Below, piece after piece: positions 35,740 through 45,089 of a stretch of 64,000 bases of DNA (position 1 is its first letter; each line of letters opens with the position of its first letter). Both the position numbers and the translations under genes were made by a program. This stretch comes from Streptomyces spinoverrucosus. GTDB lineage: Bacteria; Actinomycetota; Actinomycetes; Streptomycetales; Streptomycetaceae. The notes below the pieces were generated by a model. It was given only the letters and a program-made list of their open reading frames with translations. It searched no databases and was not told where the DNA came from. The stretch lies in the NCBI RefSeq assembly GCF_006539505.1, contig NZ_BJND01000021.1, forward strand, positions 1-64,000, given 5' to 3'.

Positions 35740-36776
35740 TCAGTCATCAGCCCGGACGAAGACGGGCTTGAGGTGCTTTTCCGGCAGCGCCGTCGGCAGG
35801 TCCTCCCAGTCGATGACGTGGGAGACCACCTTCTCCGGGGCGACCATGCCGGAGGCGGCGAGTTCGAGGGCGTCGGGGATGTGGGCGCGGACGTTGTCGC
35901 GGGCGATGCGCAGGGTGACGCCGGTGAGGTACATGTCGAGGAGGGGCAGTTCACCGGGGCGGAAGTGATTGCCTGCCGATTCGCAGATGCCTTCCGGGGT
36001 CAGGCACTTGACGGCCAGGGCGAGCTGGTCGACGCGGCCGGTGGCCTCGACGGCGATGTCGTAGCTCTGCGGGATCGGCTCCAGGGCTTCGGCTGTGGCG
36101 GCGCCGTACCCCCTGGCGATCGCACGGTGTTCGGGATCCGGATCGACGTAGAGCACCTCGGAGGCGCCGAGGGCGCGGGCGATGTCGCAGACGTACAGGC
36201 CGATACTGCCGCGGGCGACGACCAGCACCCGCGCTCCGGGGCGGGCCTTGAGGTGGGGGGCGACCAGGCGCCAGGACAGGGACCAGTTGTCGCCGGCGGA
36301 GGCCATGGCGACCGGGTCGAGGCCGGTGGGCAGAGTACGAGCATGGCGTCGGCGTACGGCACGTGGACCAGGTCGGAGAAGAGTCCGCCCCATGTGCCGC
36401 CGATGGGGGCGCCGTACATCGCCATGTAGGGCACGGCGGCGCAGTGCGCGGTCAGCCCGGCCCGGCAGCGGTCGCAGGTGCCGCAGTTGATGGACCAGGG
36501 GACGACGACGAGGTCGCCGGGGGTTACGGCGGTGACCGCGTCGCCGGTCTCGACGACCCTGGCGACGCACTCGTGGCCGAGGGCGAAGGGCGGGTCGATG
36601 CTGTGTTCAACGTGCGGCTGCCGCCGGGTGGCGTGTCCGGCCAGGATCGAGGAGTCCACGTCACAGGGGGTGGCGGCCACCGGAGCGACGATCGCCTCCC
36701 CGTCCGACTGGAGCTTGGGGTCGGGCGCCTCGCGCCACTCGACGGTGCGCTTGGCGACGTAGGTCAGTTCACGCAT
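35740..36776 (-). pseudogene. Zinc-dependent alcohol dehydrogenase, one-base frameshift
   Basis: The first part (36776 to about 36335) encodes the catalytic domain of a medium-chain dehydrogenase: FALGHECVARVVETG, and structural-zinc cysteines in NCGTCDRCRAGLTAHC. The frame then shifts near 36335, and the cofactor-binding part continues in another frame (PVAMASAGDNWSLSWRLVAP, VLVVARGSIGLYVCDIARAL) to 35740. Losing one C in a GTACCTCTG-like context explains it; restoring that base gives a full-length enzyme of about 345 residues. This is either a recent inactivation or a sequencing error. It overlaps the end of the tautomerase gene by 8 bases, so they form an operon probably controlled by the TetR at 37315. 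Confidence 0.8.
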
Positions 36777-37200
36777 CGGCGCGCTGCTCCTTCGCCAGAG
36801 CCATCAGGTCGGCGTACCGGATGACCGACCCGCCGGCGCCCCAGGTGCCGTCGGGCTGCTCGTACACCAGCACCCACACCCGCAGGGCGTCGTCCGAGGC
36901 CAGTCCGGCGGCGGCGAGAACGGTCTTCGTCGCCTCCTCCACCAGACCGGCCTTACGACGCTCGGAGAGGGCGCCCTTCGGGACTGTGACCTCCACCAGG
37001 AAGCGCGGTGCGTCGTCCTCGGCTGTGATCTGGGCGCCCTGCGGCAGTTCGACCAGGTAGCTCCAGGCCTGGTCGCGGAAGAACGCGATGTCAGGCGCGC
37101 CCTCCCAGCGCAGCAGCACCGCGGCGAGGTCCCGCTGGACCCTGCTGCGGCCCTGTTCGGTCAGGGCACCGGCCGGGGCCGTGAGCCGGATCATCGGCAT
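36769..37200 (-). CDS. Tandem-domain tautomerase-like protein
   Basis: A 143-residue protein made of two 4-oxalocrotonate-tautomerase-like halves: PMIRLTAPAGALTEQGRSRV and VEVTVPKGALSERRKAGLVE are the matching beta-strand-helix starts. Using the ATG at 37200 places Pro directly after Met, giving the N-terminal catalytic proline of this superfamily once Met is removed. The upstream ATG at 37206 is too close to the GAGAGG ribosome site, whereas 37200 is correctly spaced. It probably isomerises or hydrates a small keto acid. It is the first gene of the operon with the alcohol dehydrogenase. Confidence 0.75.
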   Translation of the reverse strand: MPMIRLTAPAGALTEQGRSRVQRDLAAVLLRWEGAPDIAFFRDQAWSYLVELPQGAQITAEDDAPRFLVEVTVPKGALSERRKAGLVEEATKTVLAAAGLASDDALRVWVLVYEQPDGTWGAGGSVIRYADLMALAKEQRADA

Positions 37201-37239
37201 GGACATACCTCTCTCTTCGGTTGGTGCGACGGCACGCCT

Positions 37240-37257
37240 CTATGACGGTCGTTATAG
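37240..37257. promoter_or_regulatory. TetR operator, copy 1
   Basis: CTATGACGGTCGTTATAG is an imperfect palindrome. An exact second copy begins 35 bases further on. Both lie between the divergent tautomerase and TetR genes. Confidence 0.7.
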
Positions 37258-37274
37258 GCGGCGACCACGCTGGA

Positions 37275-37292
37275 CTATGACGGTCGTTATAG
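37275..37292. promoter_or_regulatory. TetR operator, copy 2
   Basis: Exact copy of the 18-base sequence at 37240-37257. It lies just upstream of the TetR start codon at 37315, so binding here would repress the regulator's own gene; copy 1 is nearer to the tautomerase promoter. Identical spacing on one DNA face is not expected at 35 bases, suggesting two independently bound dimers. Confidence 0.7.
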
Positions 37293-37314
37293 CCAGCGGC
37301 ATCAGAAGGGGATC

Positions 37315-37905
37315 GTGTACGTGACCAAGCCCAGCCCGTCAGCACGCGAGCGGATCGTGGCCGGTGCGGCCGACATGATCAGTCGGCGGGGCCTGAACGC
37401 GACGAGCATCCGCGAGATGGCCAAGCACGCCCGGGCACCGCTCGGGTCGACGTACCACTACTTCCCCGAGGGCAAGCAGCAACTGGCCACCGAGGCCGTC
37501 CGTTTCACGGGCGAGTGGACCGCGCGCAGCCTGCGCAAGGAGTTGGAGGCAGGTCCGGTCGCCGGCCTGCGGGCCTTTCTCGCCCTGTGGCGCAAGATCG
37601 TCGTCGACAGCGATTTCCGGGCCGGGTGCCCCGTACTCGCCGTCTCCATCGAGGAACCCTCCAGCGATGAGACGCCGGCCGCCCTCGCGGCCGCTGCCGA
37701 CGTCTTCACCACATGGGAGAGCCTGCTCGCCGACTCGTTGCGTGAGCACGGCGCCGAGCCCGATCAGGCGGCTCAGCTCGCGACGCTCATCGTCGCGGCC
37801 GTCGAGGGAACTGTGGCCATGTGCCGCGCCAAGCGCAGCACCCAGCCCCTCGACCACACCGCGGAACAGTTGCAGGCGCTTATCCTCGCCACGATCAAGG
37901 ACTGA
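37315..37905 (+). CDS. TetR-family repressor
   Basis: A 196-residue TetR protein. The DNA-binding domain (SARERIVAGAADMISRRGLN, SIREMAKHARAPLGSTYHYF) occupies the first 60 residues, and the ligand-binding half includes FRAGCPVLAVSIEEPSSDET, typical of the LmrA/YxaF-like group. It diverges from the tautomerase/dehydrogenase operon with two identical 18-bp operators between, so it most likely represses both promoters until an aldehyde- or quinone-like substrate binds. Confidence 0.85.
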   Translation: MYVTKPSPSARERIVAGAADMISRRGLNATSIREMAKHARAPLGSTYHYFPEGKQQLATEAVRFTGEWTARSLRKELEAGPVAGLRAFLALWRKIVVDSDFRAGCPVLAVSIEEPSSDETPAALAAAADVFTTWESLLADSLREHGAEPDQAAQLATLIVAAVEGTVAMCRAKRSTQPLDHTAEQLQALILATIKD

Positions 37906-38097
37906 GGCCGCGCTCGACGTCTCGGACTTCAGACGCCCAGCGCGGGCGCGGACCGCCTTGACTCTCTCCTCGGTGAAAATCCCACTCTGCAGCAGCGGAA
38001 CCGCATCGAGCATGCTGGGAGCGCCTGCTGACCGGTGACGGCGTGTGGCTCATCTCAGGCCACCGTGTGCCCCAAGGTGCCGTCACCCCCTGTCTGT

Positions 38098-40020
38098 TCA
38101 TCTCCGTTCGGGTATCCACACGCGCATGGCACCGTCACCCCGGTTCGCCCAGGCGTAATAGGGCACGGCGGTCAGCTCGACGGACCCGTCGGCGAGTCGG
38201 GCGTTAGCGGTGTCCGGGAGATACGGCCACCAACCGGTCTCGTCCGGCGCGAGACGTCGACCGGAGGCGACGATGGTGGTGACGCCGCCCAGCAGGTCGG
38301 GGCGTTCGCGCACGGTGGGAGCCGTCGAGGAGTCGAGGACGACACCGTCCAGGCCACCGGCATTGTCGGCTTCCTCCAGGCAGTACACCAGCGGCCCGCG
38401 CTCCACTGCCACGCATCCGCGCACGGCATCGACATAGGGGTGTGGGTGGGTCAGGCGCACCGGCAAGGCGAGTTCGAGCCGGACGGTGTCGCCCGGCTGG
38501 AAGGTCCGCGTGATGCGCAGCCAGCCGCGCTTCGGCTGTTCCTGTCCGGGCTCTCCGTTCACGGCCAGCCGGAAGTGTGCGCACCACGCGGGAAGCCGAA
38601 GGGAAAGCGTGCGCTCCCCCGCAGGAGCGTCGTCGACGGTCACGGTCACCGTGCCGTGCCACGGGTACTCGGTGGTCACGCGGACCGCGAGGCCGTCCCC
38701 CGCGTACTCGCCAGTGGCGTACTGGTGCAGGTGCAGACCGCTGTCGTCGGCGCTCGCGAAGTAGTGCGGGAGGCCGACCAGCAGGCGCATCGCGTTGGGC
38801 GGGCAGCAGGCACAGCGGAACCAGGGCGTGCGCTGCGAGGTCTGGTCGCCGGGGCGCTCGTGCGGATGCGCATGCCGCTGCAACGGATTGACGTACAGCC
38901 AGGTACGCCCGTCCAGCCCCACGCCACCGAGGAAGCCGTTGTACAGGGTGCGTTCGATGAGGTCCGAGTAGCGGGCCTCGCCGGTGAGCAGTGCCATCCG
39001 CCAGCTGAAGTGAACCGAGGCGATGGCAGCGCAGGTCTCGGTGTACGCACGGTCGGAGGGAAGCTCGTACGCGTCCCCGAAGGACTCCCAGTCGTGCCAC
39101 GAGCCCATCCCTCCGGTGAGGTACGTCTTGGTGGAGACCGCATCGGTCCACAGTCGCTCCAGCGCCTGCCGGAGCCGGACGTCGCCCGTCTCGGTCGCCA
39201 GATCGGCGGCTCCCGCGAGGAGGTAGAGCTGGCGTACGGCGTGCCCGGTCACCTCCTGGGCCTCGCGGATCGGGGTGTGGTCCCGCCAGTACTCGGGCCC
39301 CGGGTCCCGGTCATGGCCGCGGTCGGCGCCCGAAGCCAGAACGCCGTGCCCGCGCCGTTCCAGGAAATAGCGGGCCAGTTCCAGATAGCGCTTGTCGTCG
39401 GTGGTGCGGTAGAGCTCGATGAGCGCCGTTTCGACCTCTGGGTGGCCGCACACCCCGTCCACCTGCTTGCCGGGACCGAAGACGGTCTCGATGTGGTCGG
39501 CGAACCTGCCCGCCACGTCCAGCAGTTCGCGGCTTCCAGTAGCCCGGTGATGGGCCACTGCGGCCTGCATCAGGTGGCCCGCGCAGTACAGTTCGTGCCC
39601 CCAGCCGAGTTCGGTCCACGGCTCACCGTCGCCGAGCTGGTAGTACGTCTGGAGATAGCCGTCTTCCATCTGGGCGGCCGCAACGAGCCGGACGATCCGT
39701 GCGACTTCGTCGGCGAGGCCGGACTCCGGTGTGTCGGCCAGCTGCCAGCAGGCCGCTTCCAGCCACTTGTAGACGTCGGAATCCTGGAACTGGAAGTCCC
39801 CCGAGAACGCACGCGTCGTTCCCGCGTCCGCGGCTGCTCGCAGGTTGGCGAGGTTCCCGGCTTCTTCGAGCCGCTCGGGGCCTTCCCTGATCGACACTTC
39901 GGCGTTGGTCCGGCGACGCCTCGCCCAGAAGCCGCCCGTGATGCGTGCGACGGAGGCGGGTCGGTGCACCGCGGCCGAGTTCGCGCTGGGGAGGACCGGT
40001 CCGGTGAGTGGCGTGCGCAC
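38098..40020 (-). CDS. GH127 beta-L-arabinofuranosidase
   Basis: A 640-residue cytoplasmic enzyme with no signal peptide. The (alpha/alpha) barrel and C-terminal beta domains fit GH127. The zinc-cysteine catalytic set is visible: Glu328 and Cys330 in YTETCAAIAS, and Cys405-Cys406 in FRCACCPPN, matching the Glu-x-Cys and Cys-Cys arrangement of Bifidobacterium HypBA1. The enzyme releases L-arabinofuranose from arabino-oligosaccharides such as those on plant hydroxyproline-rich glycoproteins. A GGAGG site supports the GTG at 40020. A LacI-type palindrome lies just upstream. Lack of a signal implies that an importer supplies oligosaccharides; none is in the window. Confidence 0.88.
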   Translation of the reverse strand: MRTPLTGPVLPSANSAAVHRPASVARITGGFWARRRRTNAEVSIREGPERLEEAGNLANLRAAADAGTTRAFSGDFQFQDSDVYKWLEAACWQLADTPESGLADEVARIVRLVAAAQMEDGYLQTYYQLGDGEPWTELGWGHELYCAGHLMQAAVAHHRATGSRELLDVAGRFADHIETVFGPGKQVDGVCGHPEVETALIELYRTTDDKRYLELARYFLERRGHGVLASGADRGHDRDPGPEYWRDHTPIREAQEVTGHAVRQLYLLAGAADLATETGDVRLRQALERLWTDAVSTKTYLTGGMGSWHDWESFGDAYELPSDRAYTETCAAIASVHFSWRMALLTGEARYSDLIERTLYNGFLGGVGLDGRTWLYVNPLQRHAHPHERPGDQTSQRTPWFRCACCPPNAMRLLVGLPHYFASADDSGLHLHQYATGEYAGDGLAVRVTTEYPWHGTVTVTVDDAPAGERTLSLRLPAWCAHFRLAVNGEPGQEQPKRGWLRITRTFQPGDTVRLELALPVRLTHPHPYVDAVRGCVAVERGPLVYCLEEADNAGGLDGVVLDSSTAPTVRERPDLLGGVTTIVASGRRLAPDETGWWPYLPDTANARLADGSVELTAVPYYAWANRGDGAMRVWIPERR

Positions 40021-40046
40021 CTGAGCCTCCGAAGGCGAGAGATGTA

Positions 40047-40058
40047 GTAAACGCTTAC
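40047..40058. promoter_or_regulatory. LacI-type operator before the GH127 gene
   Basis: GTAAACGCTTAC resembles the central CG palindrome bound by LacI-family sugar repressors. It is 27 bases upstream of the GH127 start, a position suited to repression. No LacI gene is in the window. Confidence 0.5.
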
Positions 40059-40273
40059 CGAGACGCTAAGGGAACGCCGTGCGCTTACACAAGAGAGGCG
40101 ACCCCGCCTTCGGATGGACACTCTTGAGCGCATGCGCGAAACGCGCAGGACAGGGGGTTCGAACCGTCGATGACAGCCAGGGGGTGTTCGCCGCCGGTCA
40201 GGGCGTGTTCGCTTTCGCGCGGCTCTTGGGCATGCCGAACCATTGACGCTGAACCTCGCCAACCCTACTTTTT

Positions 40274-40287
40274 AGAAACCGATTTCT
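40274..40287. promoter_or_regulatory. LacI-type operator before the large Tat-exported protein
   Basis: AGAAACCGATTTCT has inverted AGAAA/TTTCT ends around a CG core, as in many LacI-family sites. It lies in the only AT-rich patch of the 406-base gap between the divergent sugar genes, 140 bases before the plus-strand start. Confidence 0.5.
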
Positions 40288-40340
40288 GAACCGAGCCGAA
40301 GCCGCGCCTGCCGCTGCTACCCGTCACGCGCCGCCTGCTG

Positions 40341-40410
40341 TGCCCTTAGCCCGCTGCCCTTTGCCCGCTGCCCTTAGCCCGCTGCCCTTTGCCCGCTGCC
40401 GTTGGCCGCC
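40341..40410 (+). repeat. 14-bp tandem repeat in leader (alternating A/T)
   Basis: Four consecutive units TGCCCTT(A/T)GCCCGC occupy 40341-40396, alternating A, T, A, T at one position, so the array is also a 28-base unit repeated twice. A decayed fifth unit fills 40397-40410. The ribosome site (AAGGAG) of the following gene starts right after. A 14-base period would shift any reading frame, so it is not coding. A similar CTT(A/T)G(C/T)CC array precedes xylB. Confidence 0.85.
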
Positions 40411-40426
40411 AAGAAGGAGATCCGTC

Positions 40427-43400
40427 ATGCCCGCAGCACCCTTGAGCCGCCGTCACTTCGTCCAGTTGGCCGGCGCCGGCACGGCCGCCGCCGCCACGAG
40501 CAGCTGGCTCTGGCAGTCCGCGCCTGCCGCGTACGCGGCGGAGTCCGAGGAGGACGGGCGGGCGGACAGGCAGGCCGGTCCGGTCGACCAACTCGTCCTC
40601 GGCGACGAGGAGTCGGAGTCCGCCCATGGCTTCACCTCGGACGGCAGCAGAATCGCCACCGACGACAACGATGTCAGAGGCAGAGTCGCCACTCCCCTCA
40701 CCCCGGCCGGCGTCAGAGGCGGCGAACTCCGGTTCACGATGAAGACCGACCCGGCGGCCCAGAACTACCTCACGCTCAAGCTCTGGGGCGGCGACTCCTC
40801 GCCGTACAGCACGCTCGCCTACCTCAACGGCGAGCAGATCGGCTTTCGCCGCAACTCCGACTACGAGCCGCTCAGTTTCGGCTTCTCCAAGCCCGCGCCC
40901 GGCCGTTTCACGTACCAGACCACGATGCTGCCGCTGGAGATGACCGCGGGCCGGGAGCAGGTGGAGATCACCCTCCGTACCTACCAGGGCAGTTACAGCG
41001 GCACCGTCACCGCCGACTCCCGCACCTATTACAGCGTGTACACCCACACCGCCGCACACCTCGACGTGTTCGGCGAGGACCTCCCCGGCTACCGGCCGCC
41101 CACCGGCACCCCGGACGATCTCACCGACGCGGAAAAGCAGGAGCTGATCGACGGACTGCGCGCCGCGCAGGTCGCCCTCTTCAACAAGCTGTCCGCCCAG
41201 ATCGACGCCTCGGCCTCCGGCAAGCTCTCGATCGTCCGGTACGTGGACGAACTGCGCTTCTACGCGGGAGTCCTGACCACCGACTGGTGCCCGGCCGCGA
41301 CGCCTGCCGAGAAGAAAACCGCCCTACTGCGTCTGTTCAAGTGCATCGACAACCACGTCAAGGACTACTACGGCAACACCAGGCTCCTGCTCCGCGGCGG
41401 CCACCAGGGCGACTGGGGCGGCTACTACGGCGCACTCGGCGAGGCCCTGTACATCGCCGAGAACATCATCAACGACAACGACATCTACGGAGCCGACACC
41501 TTCAGGGCCTTCCTCGACGAGGAGTTCACCACTGGCACCGAGGAGGGCGAGACCTCCCTCAAGGACGTCGACTTCGACGGCTCCCCGCTCACCCGCCGCG
41601 CCGCCTGGGGTCGCTGTCTCAAGGCCAACTTCGACTTCGCGCGGTCGCGGCTGTCGTACATCTACAACCAGGTGTTCTTCACCTACGAGGGCGCCTGGGA
41701 GGCCCACGAGGGCCTGCGGGTGATCGGCTCACAGTTCTACGAGGGCAGGAAGCGCAGCCATGCGATCCTGGGCGAGTCCCTCGGGATGGTGCCGTTCCTC
41801 GGCGAGGAGGTCCTGGTAGGCCCCGACGGCGAGGACCTCGACCTGTACCACTCGCTCTTCTACCACGACAACACCGCGCGCTTCACCGACGACTACGTGC
41901 GGATCGTGGGCAAGGGTCTGGCGAAGAGCAAGCTCGACGCGGACGGCGAGATCGTGCGGCGGCTGCCCTACGGCAGGCACTACACCGGCATCACCGCGGC
42001 GGGCCTCACCCGCGAGAACACCTACGTCGGCAACTACGGCGAGGAGGCCTCCCAGTACCTGGGCGAGTACTTCTTCAAGACCTGGGGCCACGAGGGCGAC
42101 GAGGAGCTGAACGACGAGATCCTCAAGATCACTCTGCGCAATCTGCACGCCCGCGCCCACACCCGCTACCCCGCAGCGGACGACAGCGGCACTAACCGCC
42201 TGATGCGCACCGAGGGCGTCATCGACGAGCGCAACGTCTACGTGCCCGGCATCCCGGGCTACTGCATCCGCATCAACCGGGGCCAGTCGCTCTTCCTCGC
42301 CGCCGTCGAAGCACATATGGCGGCGCACGCCGACCGCTACGCCGACCGCGGCTGGGACATGTACTGGGAGTACGCCCGCGAGGCCGTCGGCTTCGCCCAG
42401 CAGCAGCTCGCCGACCGCCAGTACTTCAACCAGTTCAACGCCGTCACCCAGTGGCTCAAGGTCGATCTCCGGCTCGCCGAGACCTGGGCGTATCTCACCG
42501 GCGGACGCGCGACGTACGACCGCTTCGGCACCGTCAAGGCGAAGAGGGTCCTGCCGCAGACCGACTTCCGCTCTTACAGCGCCACGGAGATCGTCGAACT
42601 GGGCGTGGACCCGGCCGACTACGAGCAGTTCGCCTGGGTCGACATCGACAACATGTTCGTCTCGCTGCGCGACGGCGGCACCCGCATCTTCGGCTCGCTC
42701 TACGTCCAGAACCGGGGCGTCGCGGGCAGCGGGCGGCTGCACGTCATGGCCCCGGCCCATGAGCACACCGTGCAGCTGCGCACCAACGGCCGGTTCCAGT
42801 TCCGCGACTACTGGGCCCGCACCGGCAACATCGACGCCGACTTCATGGAGGACATCAACACCGGCGACAACTGGGCCCCGCAGGCGCTGGCCGGGGAGAT
42901 CTGCCCGATCGCCTACCGGCCGGGCGTCGGCACGGTCAGCCGTGAGAACTTCGAGGCCGACCACCCCTACTCCGGGTACGTCGACTTCCTCACCGCCCGC
43001 TACGGTCGGTACCTCTTCGCGATCAACACCACGCGCGAGGTCTACGGCAACAAGCGGACGCACCGCATCGCCGTGCCCTCCGGCCACCGCCGCTCCACCG
43101 TCCTCGACCTCGTCTCCGGGAAGAAACTGCCGGTCAGGGGCGGTCATGTGACGGTCCCGCCGTTCACCGCAGTGGTGCTCAAGCTGTCCGAGGACGCGAC
43201 CGAGACCCTGCTGCCGTCCGTCGTGCGGTACGCGGCGGCCCTGCCCGGCGACACCTACATCGGCGTGACCTGGACCCCGACCGCGGGCGCCACCTCGTAC
43301 ACCATCGAGCGGGCGACCCGCGAGGACGGCGAGTACGAGACCGTCGCCAAGGGCATCAAGGGCCTGTACTGGCGCGACGAGAAGGTCAAGCAGGGCAGGC

Positions 43401-44998
43401 ACTACTTCTACGCGGTCACCGCCGTGAACAGCGCGGGCCACGGCTGGTCGTCCTGGCGCGCCGAGGCCGCGCTCGCCGCGCCCGTGTCGCGGGACCTGAC
43501 CGGCTCCGGCTGGCGTGACGACCGGCTCGGCTCGCAGCACAGCGGCAGGACCTCCGTCAGCGGTGCACGGCTGATCATCACGGGGGGCGACGGCACGGGA
43601 CTGGGCAAGGGCGACGACTACATGATCGCCACCCGGGACATCGAGGACTCGCTCCTCTTCTGCAGCCGCGTCCTGGCCGGCACCGGCACGGTCACCGCAC
43701 GCATCGACGACCACAAGGGCGCCCTGACCGGCCTGATGCTGCGCGACAAGATCGACGCCAACACCCGCTACCTCTACTTCGGGGCCGACTCCGATGGCAC
43801 CCTCGTCCTCGCGGGCCGCGACCGCGACAGCCGCCACGACTGGCAGGACGACGTGCGCTCCCCGCGCGACGCCAAGATCTCCGGCTTCACCGCCGCCGAC
43901 TACCCCTACCTGCGGCTGGTCCGCGACTACGAGACCCATCAGGTCCTGGCCTTCGCCTCGCCCGACGGCACCTCCTGGACGTACGCGGGCTCGATGCTCA
44001 CGCCCCTGCCGTACGCCGTGCACGCGGGTGTCGCCGCCTCCGGTGACGCCGTCCTGGCCGCGGTGAGGGTGCGCGACACGGCGAACGGCGCGCTGCTGCC
44101 GTACGTGGCCAAACGTGAGGCGGACACGGCCGTCGTCGCCTGGAACAAGCCCGAGGACGCCACCGGTTTCACCGTCTACCGGACCTCGGACGCCGACACG
44201 GCCGCCACCAATCCGCTTCGGAACGGGGCGGGTTGGGAGGAGGTCCTCACCGACACCCGGCTCCGCGGCTGGACGGAGAAGGAACTGCGGCACGGCAGGC
44301 GCTGGTTCAAGGTTGCCGCCTCCCTCGCCGGGGGCGCCGGCATCGTCAGCGAGGACGCGGCGATCGCCGTCGCCGAAAGCCTCGCGCAGCTGCTCGCACG
44401 GGCCAGGAAGACCGACGCGTCCGACTGGACGAGGAAGAGCTACGCGGCCTTCACCGCCGAGCTCGACCGGATCGAGAAGGCGGGCGCGGAGTCGGGCGCC
44501 GACGAGGATGCGCTGATCGACGAGGTGTACGCCGCGTACGGTCTGCTGACGTCGCGGGACACGCTGCTGGAGAAGTTCGCGGTCACGCCGTCGATGGTGG
44601 CCGCGTCCACCGTCGCGTGGCCGGGCACCGGCACGAAGGAGTCCAACGGCTGGAAGGCATTCGACGGCGACGTCACCACGTATCCCGACACCCTCGCGTA
44701 CGAGAGCTGGATCGACATCGACGCAGGGGAGGCTGGCCCGGTCACCATCGACAAGATCCGCTTCCGCCCGCGCACGGGCTTCACGGCCCGGGCCAACGGC
44801 ACGGTCTTCCGCGGCTCCGACGACGGTACGACCTGGACGGACATCCACACCATCAGCGGGGTGGGCGCCGATCAGTGGTACGAGGTGAAGCTCGACGAGC
44901 GGGCCTCTTACCGCAGGATCCGGGTCTACGACAACCACAACGGAAGGTGCAACCTGTCCGAGATCGAGCTCTGGTACTACCGGCCCGACGAGGCGTGA
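40427..44998 (+). CDS. Tat-exported multidomain carbohydrate-active protein, family unrecognised
   Basis: A 1523-residue exported protein. Residues 1-40 are a twin-arginine signal (SRRHFVQLAGAG, cleavage after AAYA). A beta-rich part (about 45-220) is followed by a helix-rich region and a beta sandwich to about 920, which together look like an alpha/alpha-toroid plus sandwich layout of polysaccharide lyases or related hydrolases; I cannot assign a CAZy family. Then come a fibronectin III-like unit (927-1020), a lectin-like DUF1349-type sandwich (1024-1224), a second fibronectin-like unit, a helical FIVAR-like segment (1316-1381) and an F5/8 discoidin domain (1382-1521). The Tat route implies folding in the cytoplasm, possibly with a cofactor. 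It diverges from GH127, suggesting a shared arabinose-rich substrate. Confidence 0.65.
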   Translation: MPAAPLSRRHFVQLAGAGTAAAATSSWLWQSAPAAYAAESEEDGRADRQAGPVDQLVLGDEESESAHGFTSDGSRIATDDNDVRGRVATPLTPAGVRGGELRFTMKTDPAAQNYLTLKLWGGDSSPYSTLAYLNGEQIGFRRNSDYEPLSFGFSKPAPGRFTYQTTMLPLEMTAGREQVEITLRTYQGSYSGTVTADSRTYYSVYTHTAAHLDVFGEDLPGYRPPTGTPDDLTDAEKQELIDGLRAAQVALFNKLSAQIDASASGKLSIVRYVDELRFYAGVLTTDWCPAATPAEKKTALLRLFKCIDNHVKDYYGNTRLLLRGGHQGDWGGYYGALGEALYIAENIINDNDIYGADTFRAFLDEEFTTGTEEGETSLKDVDFDGSPLTRRAAWGRCLKANFDFARSRLSYIYNQVFFTYEGAWEAHEGLRVIGSQFYEGRKRSHAILGESLGMVPFLGEEVLVGPDGEDLDLYHSLFYHDNTARFTDDYVRIVGKGLAKSKLDADGEIVRRLPYGRHYTGITAAGLTRENTYVGNYGEEASQYLGEYFFKTWGHEGDEELNDEILKITLRNLHARAHTRYPAADDSGTNRLMRTEGVIDERNVYVPGIPGYCIRINRGQSLFLAAVEAHMAAHADRYADRGWDMYWEYAREAVGFAQQQLADRQYFNQFNAVTQWLKVDLRLAETWAYLTGGRATYDRFGTVKAKRVLPQTDFRSYSATEIVELGVDPADYEQFAWVDIDNMFVSLRDGGTRIFGSLYVQNRGVAGSGRLHVMAPAHEHTVQLRTNGRFQFRDYWARTGNIDADFMEDINTGDNWAPQALAGEICPIAYRPGVGTVSRENFEADHPYSGYVDFLTARYGRYLFAINTTREVYGNKRTHRIAVPSGHRRSTVLDLVSGKKLPVRGGHVTVPPFTAVVLKLSEDATETLLPSVVRYAAALPGDTYIGVTWTPTAGATSYTIERATREDGEYETVAKGIKGLYWRDEKVKQGRHYFYAVTAVNSAGHGWSSWRAEAALAAPVSRDLTGSGWRDDRLGSQHSGRTSVSGARLIITGGDGTGLGKGDDYMIATRDIEDSLLFCSRVLAGTGTVTARIDDHKGALTGLMLRDKIDANTRYLYFGADSDGTLVLAGRDRDSRHDWQDDVRSPRDAKISGFTAADYPYLRLVRDYETHQVLAFASPDGTSWTYAGSMLTPLPYAVHAGVAASGDAVLAAVRVRDTANGALLPYVAKREADTAVVAWNKPEDATGFTVYRTSDADTAATNPLRNGAGWEEVLTDTRLRGWTEKELRHGRRWFKVAASLAGGAGIVSEDAAIAVAESLAQLLARARKTDASDWTRKSYAAFTAELDRIEKAGAESGADEDALIDEVYAAYGLLTSRDTLLEKFAVTPSMVAASTVAWPGTGTKESNGWKAFDGDVTTYPDTLAYESWIDIDAGEAGPVTIDKIRFRPRTGFTARANGTVFRGSDDGTTWTDIHTISGVGADQWYEVKLDERASYRRIRVYDNHNGRCNLSEIELWYYRPDEA

Positions 44999-45089
44999 GG
45001 CCAGGGGTGGTACGGCGTGCCGTGAAGGCTGCCATGCCACCCTGTTCGACGTATGGGCAGCCGCTGCGATGGTCGTGCGAGGATGCAGC

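Noticed and set aside
36300..36370. Programmed frameshift in the alcohol dehydrogenase
   Set aside because: No slippery heptamer or stimulatory structure is evident, and the family is not known to use frameshifting; mutation or sequencing error is simpler.
40341..40410. Possible CRISPR array
   Set aside because: Units are 14 bases head to tail with no spacers, and no cas genes are present.
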